Positions 41,591 to 49,401 of a DNA stretch of 64,000 nucleotides are shown piece after piece. The notes under the pieces were generated by a model that made no database searches, was not told the DNA's origin, and worked only from the letters and a program-made list of their open reading frames with translations. Source of the DNA: JABCPE02 sp963530295 (GTDB lineage Bacteria > Bacteroidota > Bacteroidia > Flavobacteriales > Weeksellaceae); contig CAUSCF010000001.1 of assembly GCA_963530295.1 (NCBI GenBank), positions 62,001-126,000 on the forward strand, read 5' to 3'. Within the stretch, counting starts at the first letter, position 1; every line of letters begins with the position of its first letter. A program made the translations under genes and the position numbers.

Positions 41591-43099
41591 TTATGGAAAC
41601 TTCACTCCCGAATAGTTATTTGGATTTACTTGGCGTAAGTTGGATTTATACTTAGCATTGATAGCTTTGATAAATTCATTAGCAATCACTGCATACCCTT
41701 TTCCTGTAAGGTGTACGCCATCCAGCGAAAACGAACCTCCTGTAACGAATGTCGTAGAATAGTTCACTCCATTGTACTGAATTCCAGAGTTTTTGCCCAG
41801 TTCTACCATTTTAGCATTAGCATCTACAAAAGCCAATCCATAAGCCTCTGCTAAAGCCTTTATTTGAGTATTATAAGCATTAGTCGCTGTCTGAACTTGC
41901 GCCACTTCTGATTTAGTCAATACATATTTATCTTCCAAAGGATAAGTAATTCCTAGTTTATTAAATGGATCAGAAACATTTGCTACATCTGTATTGATAA
42001 CAGGTTTTGTAGATAATAATATCAAGTCTTCACTTGTAGTATGACGAGCCTGTCCATAGGTAGTCCCGATGAAAGCCGCCTCAGCAGCAGAAACACCATT
42101 TCTTGTCAAAGCTGCCGTGATTTGAGATGATAAATCAGTCAAGGTTTCATCTTTTATCAATAATGGATTTTGCCCAACTACCAATGTTTTCAATCTATCT
42201 CCTTGCCCTAAAGCAGTCAAAACAGGTTTTAATTTTCCTACTAACTCAGCATTATAGGTAGCAGCATGAGCTTCATCCAATGGAGCAGCATTATACGGAA
42301 CCGTTGTAAAGAAAGGAATAGAAGTCACATTCGGAATGTTTGCTATCACTCCTTTAGTTGCCCCTACTGATTTCATCCCTTCTAAAACAGCTCTGATAGA
42401 CCCCGCCAAAACATTAGGATCTGTGATATCATTAGAAGAATATGTTCTTGGATTGGTATTTCCTGTTTGGTTCGTTCCTACTCCTCCTGAAGTCGCATAA
42501 GAGAGCACATCATTATTCCCTATCCAAAGAGAGAAAAATGTAGGATTCTGAGCCATCGCATCCTCTAAAACACTAACAGTAGAAGAAGACGCAAATCTCA
42601 CGAAATATGGGTTCGCTGTTCCTGCTGCCAGCCCAGCCATGTTACCATAGCCATTAGCTACCAAATGAAAAGACTTAGCACCAGGCACTCCCATATTATT
42701 GTATGTTCCTGTTAATCTATCTAATGTACTAACAGCTGTAGAATACACTGGAGTCAATGTCCCATTCACCACTTGAAGGGTTAATTTTCCTTTAAACCCT
42801 GGTATATTAGCGAAACCACCGATGTTATCAGGCACCAAAGGCTGAGTAAAAGTTCCTCCACCTGCTTTCTGCATCTGTTCAGCAATCATCGCAGGATAAG
42901 ACTCCAGCTGCCCGTCTAAATACACTGTCCCATCTCTATATCCAGAAGTCAAGGAATTCCCAAGAGCCACATATTTACTAAAATCTGCTTCTCCGCTAGT
43001 TACCGCGATATCCGCCACATCGGTTTCAAAATCAGTTTTACAACTTGTAACTGACAAAACAGCCAAAACAGCCATTGATGATATAAATACTTTTTTCAT
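41591..43099 (-). CDS. SGNH/GDSL-type hydrolase lipoprotein
   Basis: Exported esterase-like lipoprotein of 502 residues. Lipobox SVTSC (Cys at about residue 20); SGNH block I as VALGNSLTSGY (nucleophile Ser), block III as WIGNNDVL and block V as SLDGVHLTGKGY (Asp and His of the triad). The Ser-containing block has N-S rather than D-S, as in many SGNH members of Bacteroidota. Directly upstream (9 bases) lies a FadL-type porin gene in the same operon, so a lipid or ester substrate is plausible. Confidence 0.88.
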   Translation of the reverse strand: MKKVFISSMAVLAVLSVTSCKTDFETDVADIAVTSGEADFSKYVALGNSLTSGYRDGTVYLDGQLESYPAMIAEQMQKAGGGTFTQPLVPDNIGGFANIPGFKGKLTLQVVNGTLTPVYSTAVSTLDRLTGTYNNMGVPGAKSFHLVANGYGNMAGLAAGTANPYFVRFASSSTVSVLEDAMAQNPTFFSLWIGNNDVLSYATSGGVGTNQTGNTNPRTYSSNDITDPNVLAGSIRAVLEGMKSVGATKGVIANIPNVTSIPFFTTVPYNAAPLDEAHAATYNAELVGKLKPVLTALGQGDRLKTLVVGQNPLLIKDETLTDLSSQITAALTRNGVSAAEAAFIGTTYGQARHTTSEDLILLSTKPVINTDVANVSDPFNKLGITYPLEDKYVLTKSEVAQVQTATNAYNTQIKALAEAYGLAFVDANAKMVELGKNSGIQYNGVNYSTTFVTGGSFSLDGVHLTGKGYAVIANEFIKAINAKYKSNLRQVNPNNYSGVKFP

Positions 43100-43108
43100 G
43101 ATTTCAAA

Positions 43109-44341
43109 TTAAAAAGGGTTATAAGAAATTCCTAGACCGAAATATGCTGCTTTGGATTTCAACTGTCCATAAAATCCTAAATTATCATTCATACTATTTC
43201 TTCTCTTCATAAATGCATATCCTCCAGAAATATCAACATTAAATTTATTAAACTTCAGCCCAATACCAGCCGTTATCACATTATTATCAAAAGATGGAGT
43301 TTCTGGAATGAAATCTTTATCCTCATATGGAGACTGGTCATAGTAATATCCTAAACGCCCAGCAATCATGTCAGTAAACTGATACTGCGTTCCAAAACGC
43401 CAAGTCTGAGTATTCTTAAAGTTTTTAAGGTTTTTTAATACTGTTTTATCTTTTTGATTTCCTATAAGTGCGTTTTCAAAATCAAGCGTCAGAGCATCAT
43501 AGCGAGACCATCCTGTATAGTTGAAATCCGCTGAAACTTGCCATTTCGGAGTGATTCTGTATGTAGCTCCTATTGTGTATTCTTCTACTAATGGAAGTTC
43601 CGCTTTGAATTTATCCTGACCATTAGCATCCACTTTCAATGCTGAATACAATGCCGAAGATACATTAAAACTCACAACTCCATCATTAGCCTTCACATTT
43701 ACAGGTGAACGGTATGCAACACTTACATCAAGCTTATCCGTTGGTCTAAAATAGAATCCCAATCCTAGACCATGTCCACTTGCTTTGGTGTCTTTTAAAT
43801 TTAAACTACCATTAAATTTATTAAGTTTCTTATCCCAGTCCACTTGTCCTTTTACATACATATAGCTCAGACCTACTGACATCCAATCCGCCATCTTCAC
43901 AGAAACTGCTGGCTGGAAGAAATAACTCTTCAAGCTCATTTTAGTTACGATTTCATCTCCTGTCCATTTTTCTGGCCATTGAATCGTACTTCCGAAAGGC
44001 GTGGTAAAACTAAATCCCACAGAAACATTATCCACCACCTTATACGCTACAGCTGCATAAATAGGCGTTCCCAAAGGATTTTCAGTAGAATAAGTCTCTC
44101 CTGTGTCTAGATTCTGGTATGTCACTTTACTTGCCACTCCAAAACCACCAGCTACCACACTCAGTTTACTCGGAATGAAAGACATTCCCGCTGGATTAAA
44201 AAAAGCTACACTCGCATCCTCTGCATGGGCACTCGTGTGCGCCATAGCCAACTGCTTCACTCCCTGTAGCGATACTCTGAACCCTCCTCCATAAGCTAAG
44301 GTTCCCGCCAATAATGTTATTGGTAACAAAATTTTTCTCAT
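43109..44341 (-). CDS. OmpP1/FadL/TodX family outer membrane transporter
   Basis: 14-stranded beta-barrel type protein for uptake of long-chain fatty acids or other hydrophobic compounds. The 410-residue product has a signal peptide (MRKILLPITLLAGTLAYGGG), the FadL N-terminal NPAGMSFIPSKLSVVAGG motif (about 50-67) and a C-terminus ending in YNPF. I chose 44341 (ATG) over the in-frame GTG at 44356. Joined with the SGNH lipoprotein in an operon; the two may together release and import lipid-like substrates. Confidence 0.9.
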   Translation of the reverse strand: MRKILLPITLLAGTLAYGGGFRVSLQGVKQLAMAHTSAHAEDASVAFFNPAGMSFIPSKLSVVAGGFGVASKVTYQNLDTGETYSTENPLGTPIYAAVAYKVVDNVSVGFSFTTPFGSTIQWPEKWTGDEIVTKMSLKSYFFQPAVSVKMADWMSVGLSYMYVKGQVDWDKKLNKFNGSLNLKDTKASGHGLGLGFYFRPTDKLDVSVAYRSPVNVKANDGVVSFNVSSALYSALKVDANGQDKFKAELPLVEEYTIGATYRITPKWQVSADFNYTGWSRYDALTLDFENALIGNQKDKTVLKNLKNFKNTQTWRFGTQYQFTDMIAGRLGYYYDQSPYEDKDFIPETPSFDNNVITAGIGLKFNKFNVDISGGYAFMKRRNSMNDNLGFYGQLKSKAAYFGLGISYNPF

Positions 44342-44372
44342 GTTTCTCGTTTTCACTTTTATTTTGAAGGTG

Positions 44373-44380
44373 CAAATATA
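44373..44380 (-). promoter_or_regulatory. Putative -7 promoter element for FadL-type gene
   Basis: Minus-strand TATATTTG fits TAnnTTTG, 32 bases before the ATG at 44341. Confidence 0.45.
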
Positions 44381-44425
44381 AAAATATTATTTCTTTAATT
44401 TTAAACATTTTTTCAAAAACAATAT

Positions 44426-44445
44426 TTGTTTAAATTTTAAAACAA
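44426..44445. promoter_or_regulatory. Near-palindrome TTGTTTAAA-TT-TTAAAACAA in divergent intergenic region
   Basis: An almost symmetric A+T-rich site, 20 bases, inside the 239-base region between the FadL-type gene and ruvB. With the perfect palindrome at 44505-44518 it shares the GTTTAAAtTT core, suggesting two copies of one operator type. A+T richness makes chance occurrence possible. Confidence 0.25.
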
Positions 44446-44504
44446 TATTAAATATCTTTAAATTAAAGAATTAAAACTAAATTAAATTTAATAAATACAA
44501 TATC

Positions 44505-44518
44505 GTTTAAATTTAAAC
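44505..44518. promoter_or_regulatory. Perfect 14-bp palindrome GTTTAAATTTAAAC
   Basis: Perfect dyad of seven bases per half in the FadL-type/ruvB intergenic region, 36 bases upstream of the ruvB -7 element. A possible binding site for a dimeric regulator of the FadL-type operon (fatty-acid-responsive TetR family as one idea) or of ruvB; the regulator is not in view. Confidence 0.3.
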
Positions 44519-44553
44519 AATGATTTAATTTATCATTTGGTCAAAAAAATCTT

Positions 44554-44561
44554 TATCTTTG
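44554..44561 (+). promoter_or_regulatory. Putative -7 promoter element for ruvB
   Basis: TATCTTTG fits TAnnTTTG, 20 bases ahead of the ruvB ATG. A TTTG lies at 44536-44539 but only 14 bases away, which is short for the -33 box. Confidence 0.45.
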
Positions 44562-44580
44562 GTTCTCAAATAGATTAGAA

Positions 44581-45603
44581 ATGCCTGATTTTTTGCATCC
44601 AGATAAAGAGAATTACTCCTCCGAAGAACTTTTACAAGAGGAAAAAATCCGTCCACAGAGTTTCAAAGATTTCGCAGGACAGAGAAAAACATTAGACAAT
44701 CTAGAAGTGTTCGTTGCCGCCGCCAAAAACAGAGGAACAGCATTAGACCACACGCTTTTGCACGGGCCTCCTGGGCTTGGGAAAACCACACTTTCGCATA
44801 TCATTGCCAACGAACTGGGCGTAAACTGCAAAGTAACCTCTGGCCCTGTGCTGGACAAACCAGGCAGTCTGGCAGGAATTTTGACCAATTTGGAGGAAAA
44901 CGATGTTCTTTTCATCGATGAAATCCATCGTCTATCGCCTATTGTAGAGGAATATCTATATTCTGCGATGGAAGATTTTAAAATCGATATTATGCTGGAA
45001 ACAGGCCCTAATGCCCGTTCTGTTCAGATTGGGCTAAATCCATTTACCCTAATCGGAGCGACGACCCGAAGTGGAATGCTTACCAAGCCTATGCTGGCGA
45101 GGTTTGGGATTCAGAGCCGATTGGAATACTATAATGTAGAGCTTTTGGGTATGATTATCGAACGAAGTGCGAGAGTTTTGGGCGTTCCTATTTATGAAGA
45201 TGCCGCCCTTGAAATCGCACGAAGAAGCCGAGGAACACCGAGAATAGCCAACGCCCTGCTCCGCCGAGTGAGAGATTTTGCGGAGATAAAAGGCAATGGA
45301 GAGATTGACCTTAACATCGCTAAATTTGCCCTTAATTCACTTAATGTCGATGAATATGGACTTGATGATATGGACAATAAAATCATGCGGGTAATGATAG
45401 AAAATTTCAAAGGAAAACCCGTGGGAATATCCGCGCTGGCAACTTCTATCGGAGAAAATGCCGAAACTTTGGAAGAGGTGTATGAACCCTACCTCATTCA
45501 GGAAGGATTCATCATCCGAACACCGCGAGGAAGGGAAGTTACCGAAAAAGCGTACCGACATCTGGGCATATCACAACCAAAAAATTTAGGCGAACTTTTT
45601 TAA
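44581..45603 (+). CDS. ruvB: Holliday junction branch migration DNA helicase RuvB
   Basis: Hexameric AAA+ motor driving branch migration of Holliday junctions with RuvA. The 340-residue product has Walker A GPPGLGKT (62-69), Walker B VLFIDEIHR, sensor/arginine-finger region GATTRSGMLTKPM and the winged-helix C-terminal domain ending GFIIRTPRGREV. No ruvA or ruvC nearby, normal in Bacteroidota. Confidence 0.97.
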   Translation: MPDFLHPDKENYSSEELLQEEKIRPQSFKDFAGQRKTLDNLEVFVAAAKNRGTALDHTLLHGPPGLGKTTLSHIIANELGVNCKVTSGPVLDKPGSLAGILTNLEENDVLFIDEIHRLSPIVEEYLYSAMEDFKIDIMLETGPNARSVQIGLNPFTLIGATTRSGMLTKPMLARFGIQSRLEYYNVELLGMIIERSARVLGVPIYEDAALEIARRSRGTPRIANALLRRVRDFAEIKGNGEIDLNIAKFALNSLNVDEYGLDDMDNKIMRVMIENFKGKPVGISALATSIGENAETLEEVYEPYLIQEGFIIRTPRGREVTEKAYRHLGISQPKNLGELF

Positions 45604-45617
45604 CCAATACATTAAAT

Positions 45618-46322
45618 ATGAAAAATTTACTAATTCTTGCCCTACTCTGCGGAGGAACAGCACAAAGCCAAATCAAAAATTTTTATCCTAAAAAAGTAGT
45701 AAAGCCTGACCTCAGCGCAAAAAGAGAAAAGGAAATTAACCGACAAAATGAACTTTTACAGAAGAAAGCTCCTACAGCTTCAGAGCAAAAAGAACTAAAT
45801 ATCCTCCTCGAAAAATACGGCGAAGTAGTGGAAAACGCTTGGGATATCATCGATGGCGGATGCAGTTGGTACTGCGGCGGTGGAAATTACAAAATAAAAG
45901 CATCATCCTCACTTGGAGACTCTTACAAAGCTGAATTTGCAAATGATTTAAGCTACAAGACCGCTTGGGTAGAAGGTAAAAAAGATGAGGGCACCGGCGA
46001 ATATTTGGAATATTATTTCAAAAATGACAGCCCTAGGATTACGGAAATTATTATTTCCAATGGATATATGAAATCCGAGGAAACATGGAAAAATAACAAC
46101 CGTGTGAAAAAATTAAAACTTTATGTAAATGGCGTTCCTTTCGGGATTTTAAATTTAAAAGACAGCCGAACAGATCAATATTTTGAAGTGGGAACACTCG
46201 GTCACAACAAAAACGGAACAGATTTGATTTTAAAATTTGAAATCTTAGAAGTCTACAAAGGGAGTAAATACAACGACACCGCAATTACAGAAATATATTT
46301 CGATGGGATAGATGTACACTAA
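45618..46322 (+). CDS. Secreted NADase-type glycan-binding (discoidin-like) domain protein
   Basis: Exported protein of 234 residues with a signal peptide ending near GTAQSQ. After a charged helical segment (about 25-75) comes a Cys-rich motif DGGCSWYCGGGNYKI (about 80-95), followed by a beta-sandwich of the discoidin-like type (YKTAWVEGKKDEGTGEYLEYYF, then ITEIIISNGYMKSEETWKNN and NDTAITEIYFDG at the end). This matches the NADase-type glycan-binding domain; it may bind surface or extracellular sugars. Function is unproven. Starts 15 bases after ruvB, and a terminator follows. Confidence 0.75.
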   Translation: MKNLLILALLCGGTAQSQIKNFYPKKVVKPDLSAKREKEINRQNELLQKKAPTASEQKELNILLEKYGEVVENAWDIIDGGCSWYCGGGNYKIKASSSLGDSYKAEFANDLSYKTAWVEGKKDEGTGEYLEYYFKNDSPRITEIIISNGYMKSEETWKNNNRVKKLKLYVNGVPFGILNLKDSRTDQYFEVGTLGHNKNGTDLILKFEILEVYKGSKYNDTAITEIYFDGIDVH

Positions 46323-46342
46323 TTTTCTCATTTAAAAACAAC

Positions 46343-46375
46343 AAAAAAGCAACCCTAAAATAGAGTTGCTTTTTT
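46343..46375. terminator. Terminator between glycan-binding protein and beta-barrel gene
   Basis: 11-bp inverted repeat AAAAAAGCAAC/GTTGCTTTTTT (46343-46353 and 46365-46375); works on both strands for the convergent genes. Confidence 0.85.
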
Positions 46376-46389
46376 ATTTTTATCTTTTA

Positions 46390-47019
46390 TTATTCTCCAA
46401 AGATGTAACTTACACCTGCACTCAGAATATGCTGAGATTTTTTTCTATACACATTCGGGTTTCCTGTCCAAGATTCTACAAGGTCTGGATAAACGCTAGA
46501 TAAACCAAAATCATAACGAGCAAGTATCTCGAATTTTCTGTTTATACTATATCCCACACCTCCTGATAAAGCAAAATCAAAACCTCTTGCTTTACCCATC
46601 TTTTCTTTCACATAAAGAGGGCTAGATGGATTCTCAACTTTTTGGTTAAGTAAGAAAGCAAATCTAGGTCCTGCAAATGCAAATAAAGAATGTCTTCCTT
46701 CTGTAAAATATCCTTTAAAATAGATAGGAACACTGATATAGTTGTTCGCATAAACTGTAGATCCTTCCCCTTTTTCTCCTGCTGACAAATATTCTACCTG
46801 TGGCTGAATATAAAACTGATTTTCAAAATCTAATGGAATCAATGCTAAAAGCCCTCCATAGAATGAATATCTTGCTGCAGAAGGGTTATGGGCATTTCTT
46901 ACTCTGGAATAGTTAGGTCCTCCTATCACCCCTATTCTAGTATTTTCCAACTGTAAAGAAAGCTGTGCTGACATAAGGCTTGAAAACACCAAAAAACTTC
47001 CTAATAATAGTTTTTTCAT
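46390..47019 (-). CDS. Outer membrane beta-barrel (PorT/porin-like) protein
   Basis: Predicted 8-stranded barrel of 209 residues with a signal peptide (LVFSSLMSAQ) and the small-barrel pattern (GVIGGPNYSRV, YFTEGRHSLFAFAGPRFAFLL, GVSYIFGE at the end). Fits the outer membrane beta-barrel family (PF13568 type) common in Bacteroidota. Transport substrate or role unknown. Stands between a terminator and its own -7 element. Confidence 0.82.
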   Translation of the reverse strand: MKKLLLGSFLVFSSLMSAQLSLQLENTRIGVIGGPNYSRVRNAHNPSAARYSFYGGLLALIPLDFENQFYIQPQVEYLSAGEKGEGSTVYANNYISVPIYFKGYFTEGRHSLFAFAGPRFAFLLNQKVENPSSPLYVKEKMGKARGFDFALSGGVGYSINRKFEILARYDFGLSSVYPDLVESWTGNPNVYRKKSQHILSAGVSYIFGE

Positions 47020-47066
47020 AATTTTTTATTTTTATTTAACAATTTTATTTTTTCTAATTCAAAGTA

Positions 47067-47074
47067 CAAAAGTA
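47067..47074 (-). promoter_or_regulatory. Putative promoter for the beta-barrel gene
   Basis: Minus-strand TACTTTTG fits TAnnTTTG, 48 bases before the ATG; a TTG (47100-47098) lies 23 bases further upstream as a candidate -33 box, inside the end of the lpxD-like gene. Confidence 0.45.
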
Positions 47075-47085
47075 ACATTTTTTTA

Positions 47086-47997
47086 TTATCCTTGTATCAA
47101 TCGTGTAATTTTTACTTGTTTTTTGTAATATTCCTTGGCTTCCTCCGCAGGTGCTCCGAAATAAGTTTTACCTTTTTTCAAATCTTTTGAAACCCCTGAA
47201 GTTGCCAAAATAACCACTCCATCTTCTACTGTAATATCTGAGGAAACTCCTACCTGCCCCCAGATGGTAACATCATTACCTATATTACAGCATCCTGCAA
47301 TCCCAACTTGTGAAGCAATCAGACATCTCTTCCCTATGATAGTATCATGCCCTATCTGGATTTGATTATCCATCTTCGTTCCTTCTCCTATAATTGTAGT
47401 ATCTGTAACACCTTTGTCTATGGTGCAGTTCGCTCCTATTTCCACATCATCTTCCAAAACCACATTTCCTACCGAAAGCATCTTGATATAGCCTGTCGGC
47501 AGTTTTCTGTAATAAAACGCATCTCCTCCAAGAACTGTCCCAGACTGGATAATACAGCGATTTCCTATCTTGGTTCTATCGCCTATCACCACATTTGGCA
47601 TGATGATACATTCTTCTCCTATCTCCACATCATTTCCTATAATTACAGAAGAATGAATCTGGCTGTTTTTCCCTATTTTCACATTTTCTCCACATGTTTT
47701 AAATGTCTGTATTGGAGTAAAATGAGCATTGATTTTATTAAAATCTCTAAAAGGGTCATCCGAAACCAAAAGAGCCTTTCCCTGTGGACAATCCACTTCT
47801 TTGTCGATAAGAATAACTGTCGCCTCAGAATTTAAAGCCTTTTCATAATATTTAGGATGATTTACAAAAACAATCTCTCCCGATTTTACTCTATGAATTT
47901 CGTTCGTTCCAAAAATAGGAAAATCATCTGCTCCAATGTATTTAGCATCGATAATTTCTGCTATTTGTTTTAATGTCTGAACTTTAGGAAATTTCAT
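47086..47997 (-). CDS. LpxD-like UDP-3-O-acyl-glucosamine N-acyltransferase paralogue
   Basis: Left-handed beta-helix (hexapeptide repeat) acyltransferase of 303 residues, shorter than the bona fide LpxD at 50792-51823 (343). It has an N-terminal uridine-binding-type domain (about 10-95), hexapeptide rungs from about 100 to 260, and the candidate catalytic H217 in NQIQIGHDTI, aligning with H240 of the neighbour LpxD. At the active site it reads GGDAFYY instead of GGDGFGF. Two LpxD homologues in one lipid A cluster are typical of Bacteroidota; this one may act on a different UDP-sugar or acyl chain. Sits 15 bases after efp. Confidence 0.85.
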   Translation of the reverse strand: MKFPKVQTLKQIAEIIDAKYIGADDFPIFGTNEIHRVKSGEIVFVNHPKYYEKALNSEATVILIDKEVDCPQGKALLVSDDPFRDFNKINAHFTPIQTFKTCGENVKIGKNSQIHSSVIIGNDVEIGEECIIMPNVVIGDRTKIGNRCIIQSGTVLGGDAFYYRKLPTGYIKMLSVGNVVLEDDVEIGANCTIDKGVTDTTIIGEGTKMDNQIQIGHDTIIGKRCLIASQVGIAGCCNIGNDVTIWGQVGVSSDITVEDGVVILATSGVSKDLKKGKTYFGAPAEEAKEYYKKQVKITRLIQG

Positions 47998-48012
47998 AGT
48001 AGTTATATAAAT

Positions 48013-48576
48013 TTATTTAACTCTCTCTAAATAAGAGCCGTCTTCTGTATTTACTTTAATCTTATCTCCTGGCTCTATGAATAGCGGAACCAAAACTCTA
48101 GCGCCTGTTTCTACTATACAGTTTTTCAAGGCGTTAGTTGCTGTGTTTCCTTTCACACCTGGGTCTGCTTCTGTCACTTCCAAAAATACTGTTGCAGGAA
48201 GTTCAGCAGAAAGAGGCGTTTCATCTGATTCTTTCAAAATTACAGTGATTTCCTCTCCAGCCTTCATAAACTGAGCGTTTTCTATCATTTCTTTATTTAG
48301 ATAGATTTGAGAAAAATCTTCATTGTTCATGAAATGATATCCATTCTCATCATCATAAAGATACTGGAATTTACGCGTAATTACTTTAACTTCATCGATT
48401 TTATGACCAGCAGAAAAAGTATTGTCTAATACTTTTCCATTCGTTACTGATTTTAATTTTGTTCTTACGAAAGCTGGACCTTTCCCTGGTTTTACATGAA
48501 GGAATTCTATTACCTTGTAAATATCATGATTAAACTCTATACAAAGTCCTTTTCTAATATCAGCTGTTGTTGCCAT
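48013..48576 (-). CDS. efp: Translation elongation factor P
   Basis: Relieves ribosome stalling at polyproline. The 187-residue protein has an N-terminal KOW-like domain with K32 at the modification loop KPGKGPAFVR, and two OB folds, the last ending GDKIKVNTEDGSYLERVK. Embedded in the lipid A gene cluster between lpxA and the lpxD-like gene. Confidence 0.97.
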   Translation of the reverse strand: MATTADIRKGLCIEFNHDIYKVIEFLHVKPGKGPAFVRTKLKSVTNGKVLDNTFSAGHKIDEVKVITRKFQYLYDDENGYHFMNNEDFSQIYLNKEMIENAQFMKAGEEITVILKESDETPLSAELPATVFLEVTEADPGVKGNTATNALKNCIVETGARVLVPLFIEPGDKIKVNTEDGSYLERVK

Positions 48577-48594
48577 TTTTTATTCTAATTATTT

Positions 48595-49401
48595 TTAATC
48601 TTGATTATCTTCTTCCTCTTTTTTCATACTACCACCTCTGATGATTCCTCTCTGAGATGATTGTATAAATTGCACAATTTCGTCTCTTTCTGGCGTAGAC
48701 AATACTTCTTTTTCTACATATGCCAATGCTTGAGATACATTCATTCCCATTTGGAAAATCACTCTATAAATGGACTGAATCTCCAAAATTTTCTCATTAG
48801 AAATTCCTCTTCTTCTAAGCCCAACCGAGTTGATTCCTGCATAAACAGGCGGTTCTCCTCCTACTTTGACATAAGGCGGAATATCTTTTCTAACCAAAGA
48901 ACCTCCCGCTGTGATTACATGTTTTCCTATTCGTGAGAACTGATGCACAGCACTCAGCCCACCAATAATAGCATAATCGCCAATTTCCACATGTCCTCCT
49001 ATCGCACATCCATTTACTATAATGGCATTATCACCGACAACGCAGTCATGAGCGATATGAGATGTAGCCATGATTAGACAATTATTCCCAATTTTAGTAT
49101 ATCCTAAGGCCTTAGTTCCTCTATTAACCGTTACGCATTCTCTAATGGTCGTATTATCACCAATGATAACTTGTGAATCCTCTCCATCAAACTTCAAATC
49201 TTGTGGTATCGCAGCGATGACAGTTCCTGGAAAAATTCTGCAGTTTTTGCCAATTCTTGCTCCATCCATAATGGTTACATTAGAGCCTATCCATGTCCCT
49301 TCTCCTATCTCCACATCCGCTGCTACGGTGGTAAATGGGTCTATGGTAACATTTTTCCCGATTTTCGCTCTTGGGTCTACTGCTGTAAGCTGATGAATCA
49401 T
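48595..49401 (-). CDS. lpxA: Acyl-ACP-UDP-N-acetylglucosamine O-acyltransferase
   Basis: First enzyme of lipid A synthesis: 3-O-acylation of UDP-GlcNAc. The 268-residue hexapeptide protein has the catalytic H118 in SHIAHDCVVGD (equivalent to E. coli H125), and the LpxA-type C-terminal helical domain following VGLRRRGISNEKI. Its ATG is directly after the lpxC-fabZ stop. In order: lpxD, lpxC-fabZ, lpxA, efp, lpxD-like. Confidence 0.96.
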   Translation of the reverse strand: MIHQLTAVDPRAKIGKNVTIDPFTTVAADVEIGEGTWIGSNVTIMDGARIGKNCRIFPGTVIAAIPQDLKFDGEDSQVIIGDNTTIRECVTVNRGTKALGYTKIGNNCLIMATSHIAHDCVVGDNAIIVNGCAIGGHVEIGDYAIIGGLSAVHQFSRIGKHVITAGGSLVRKDIPPYVKVGGEPPVYAGINSVGLRRRGISNEKILEIQSIYRVIFQMGMNVSQALAYVEKEVLSTPERDEIVQFIQSSQRGIIRGGSMKKEEEDNQD

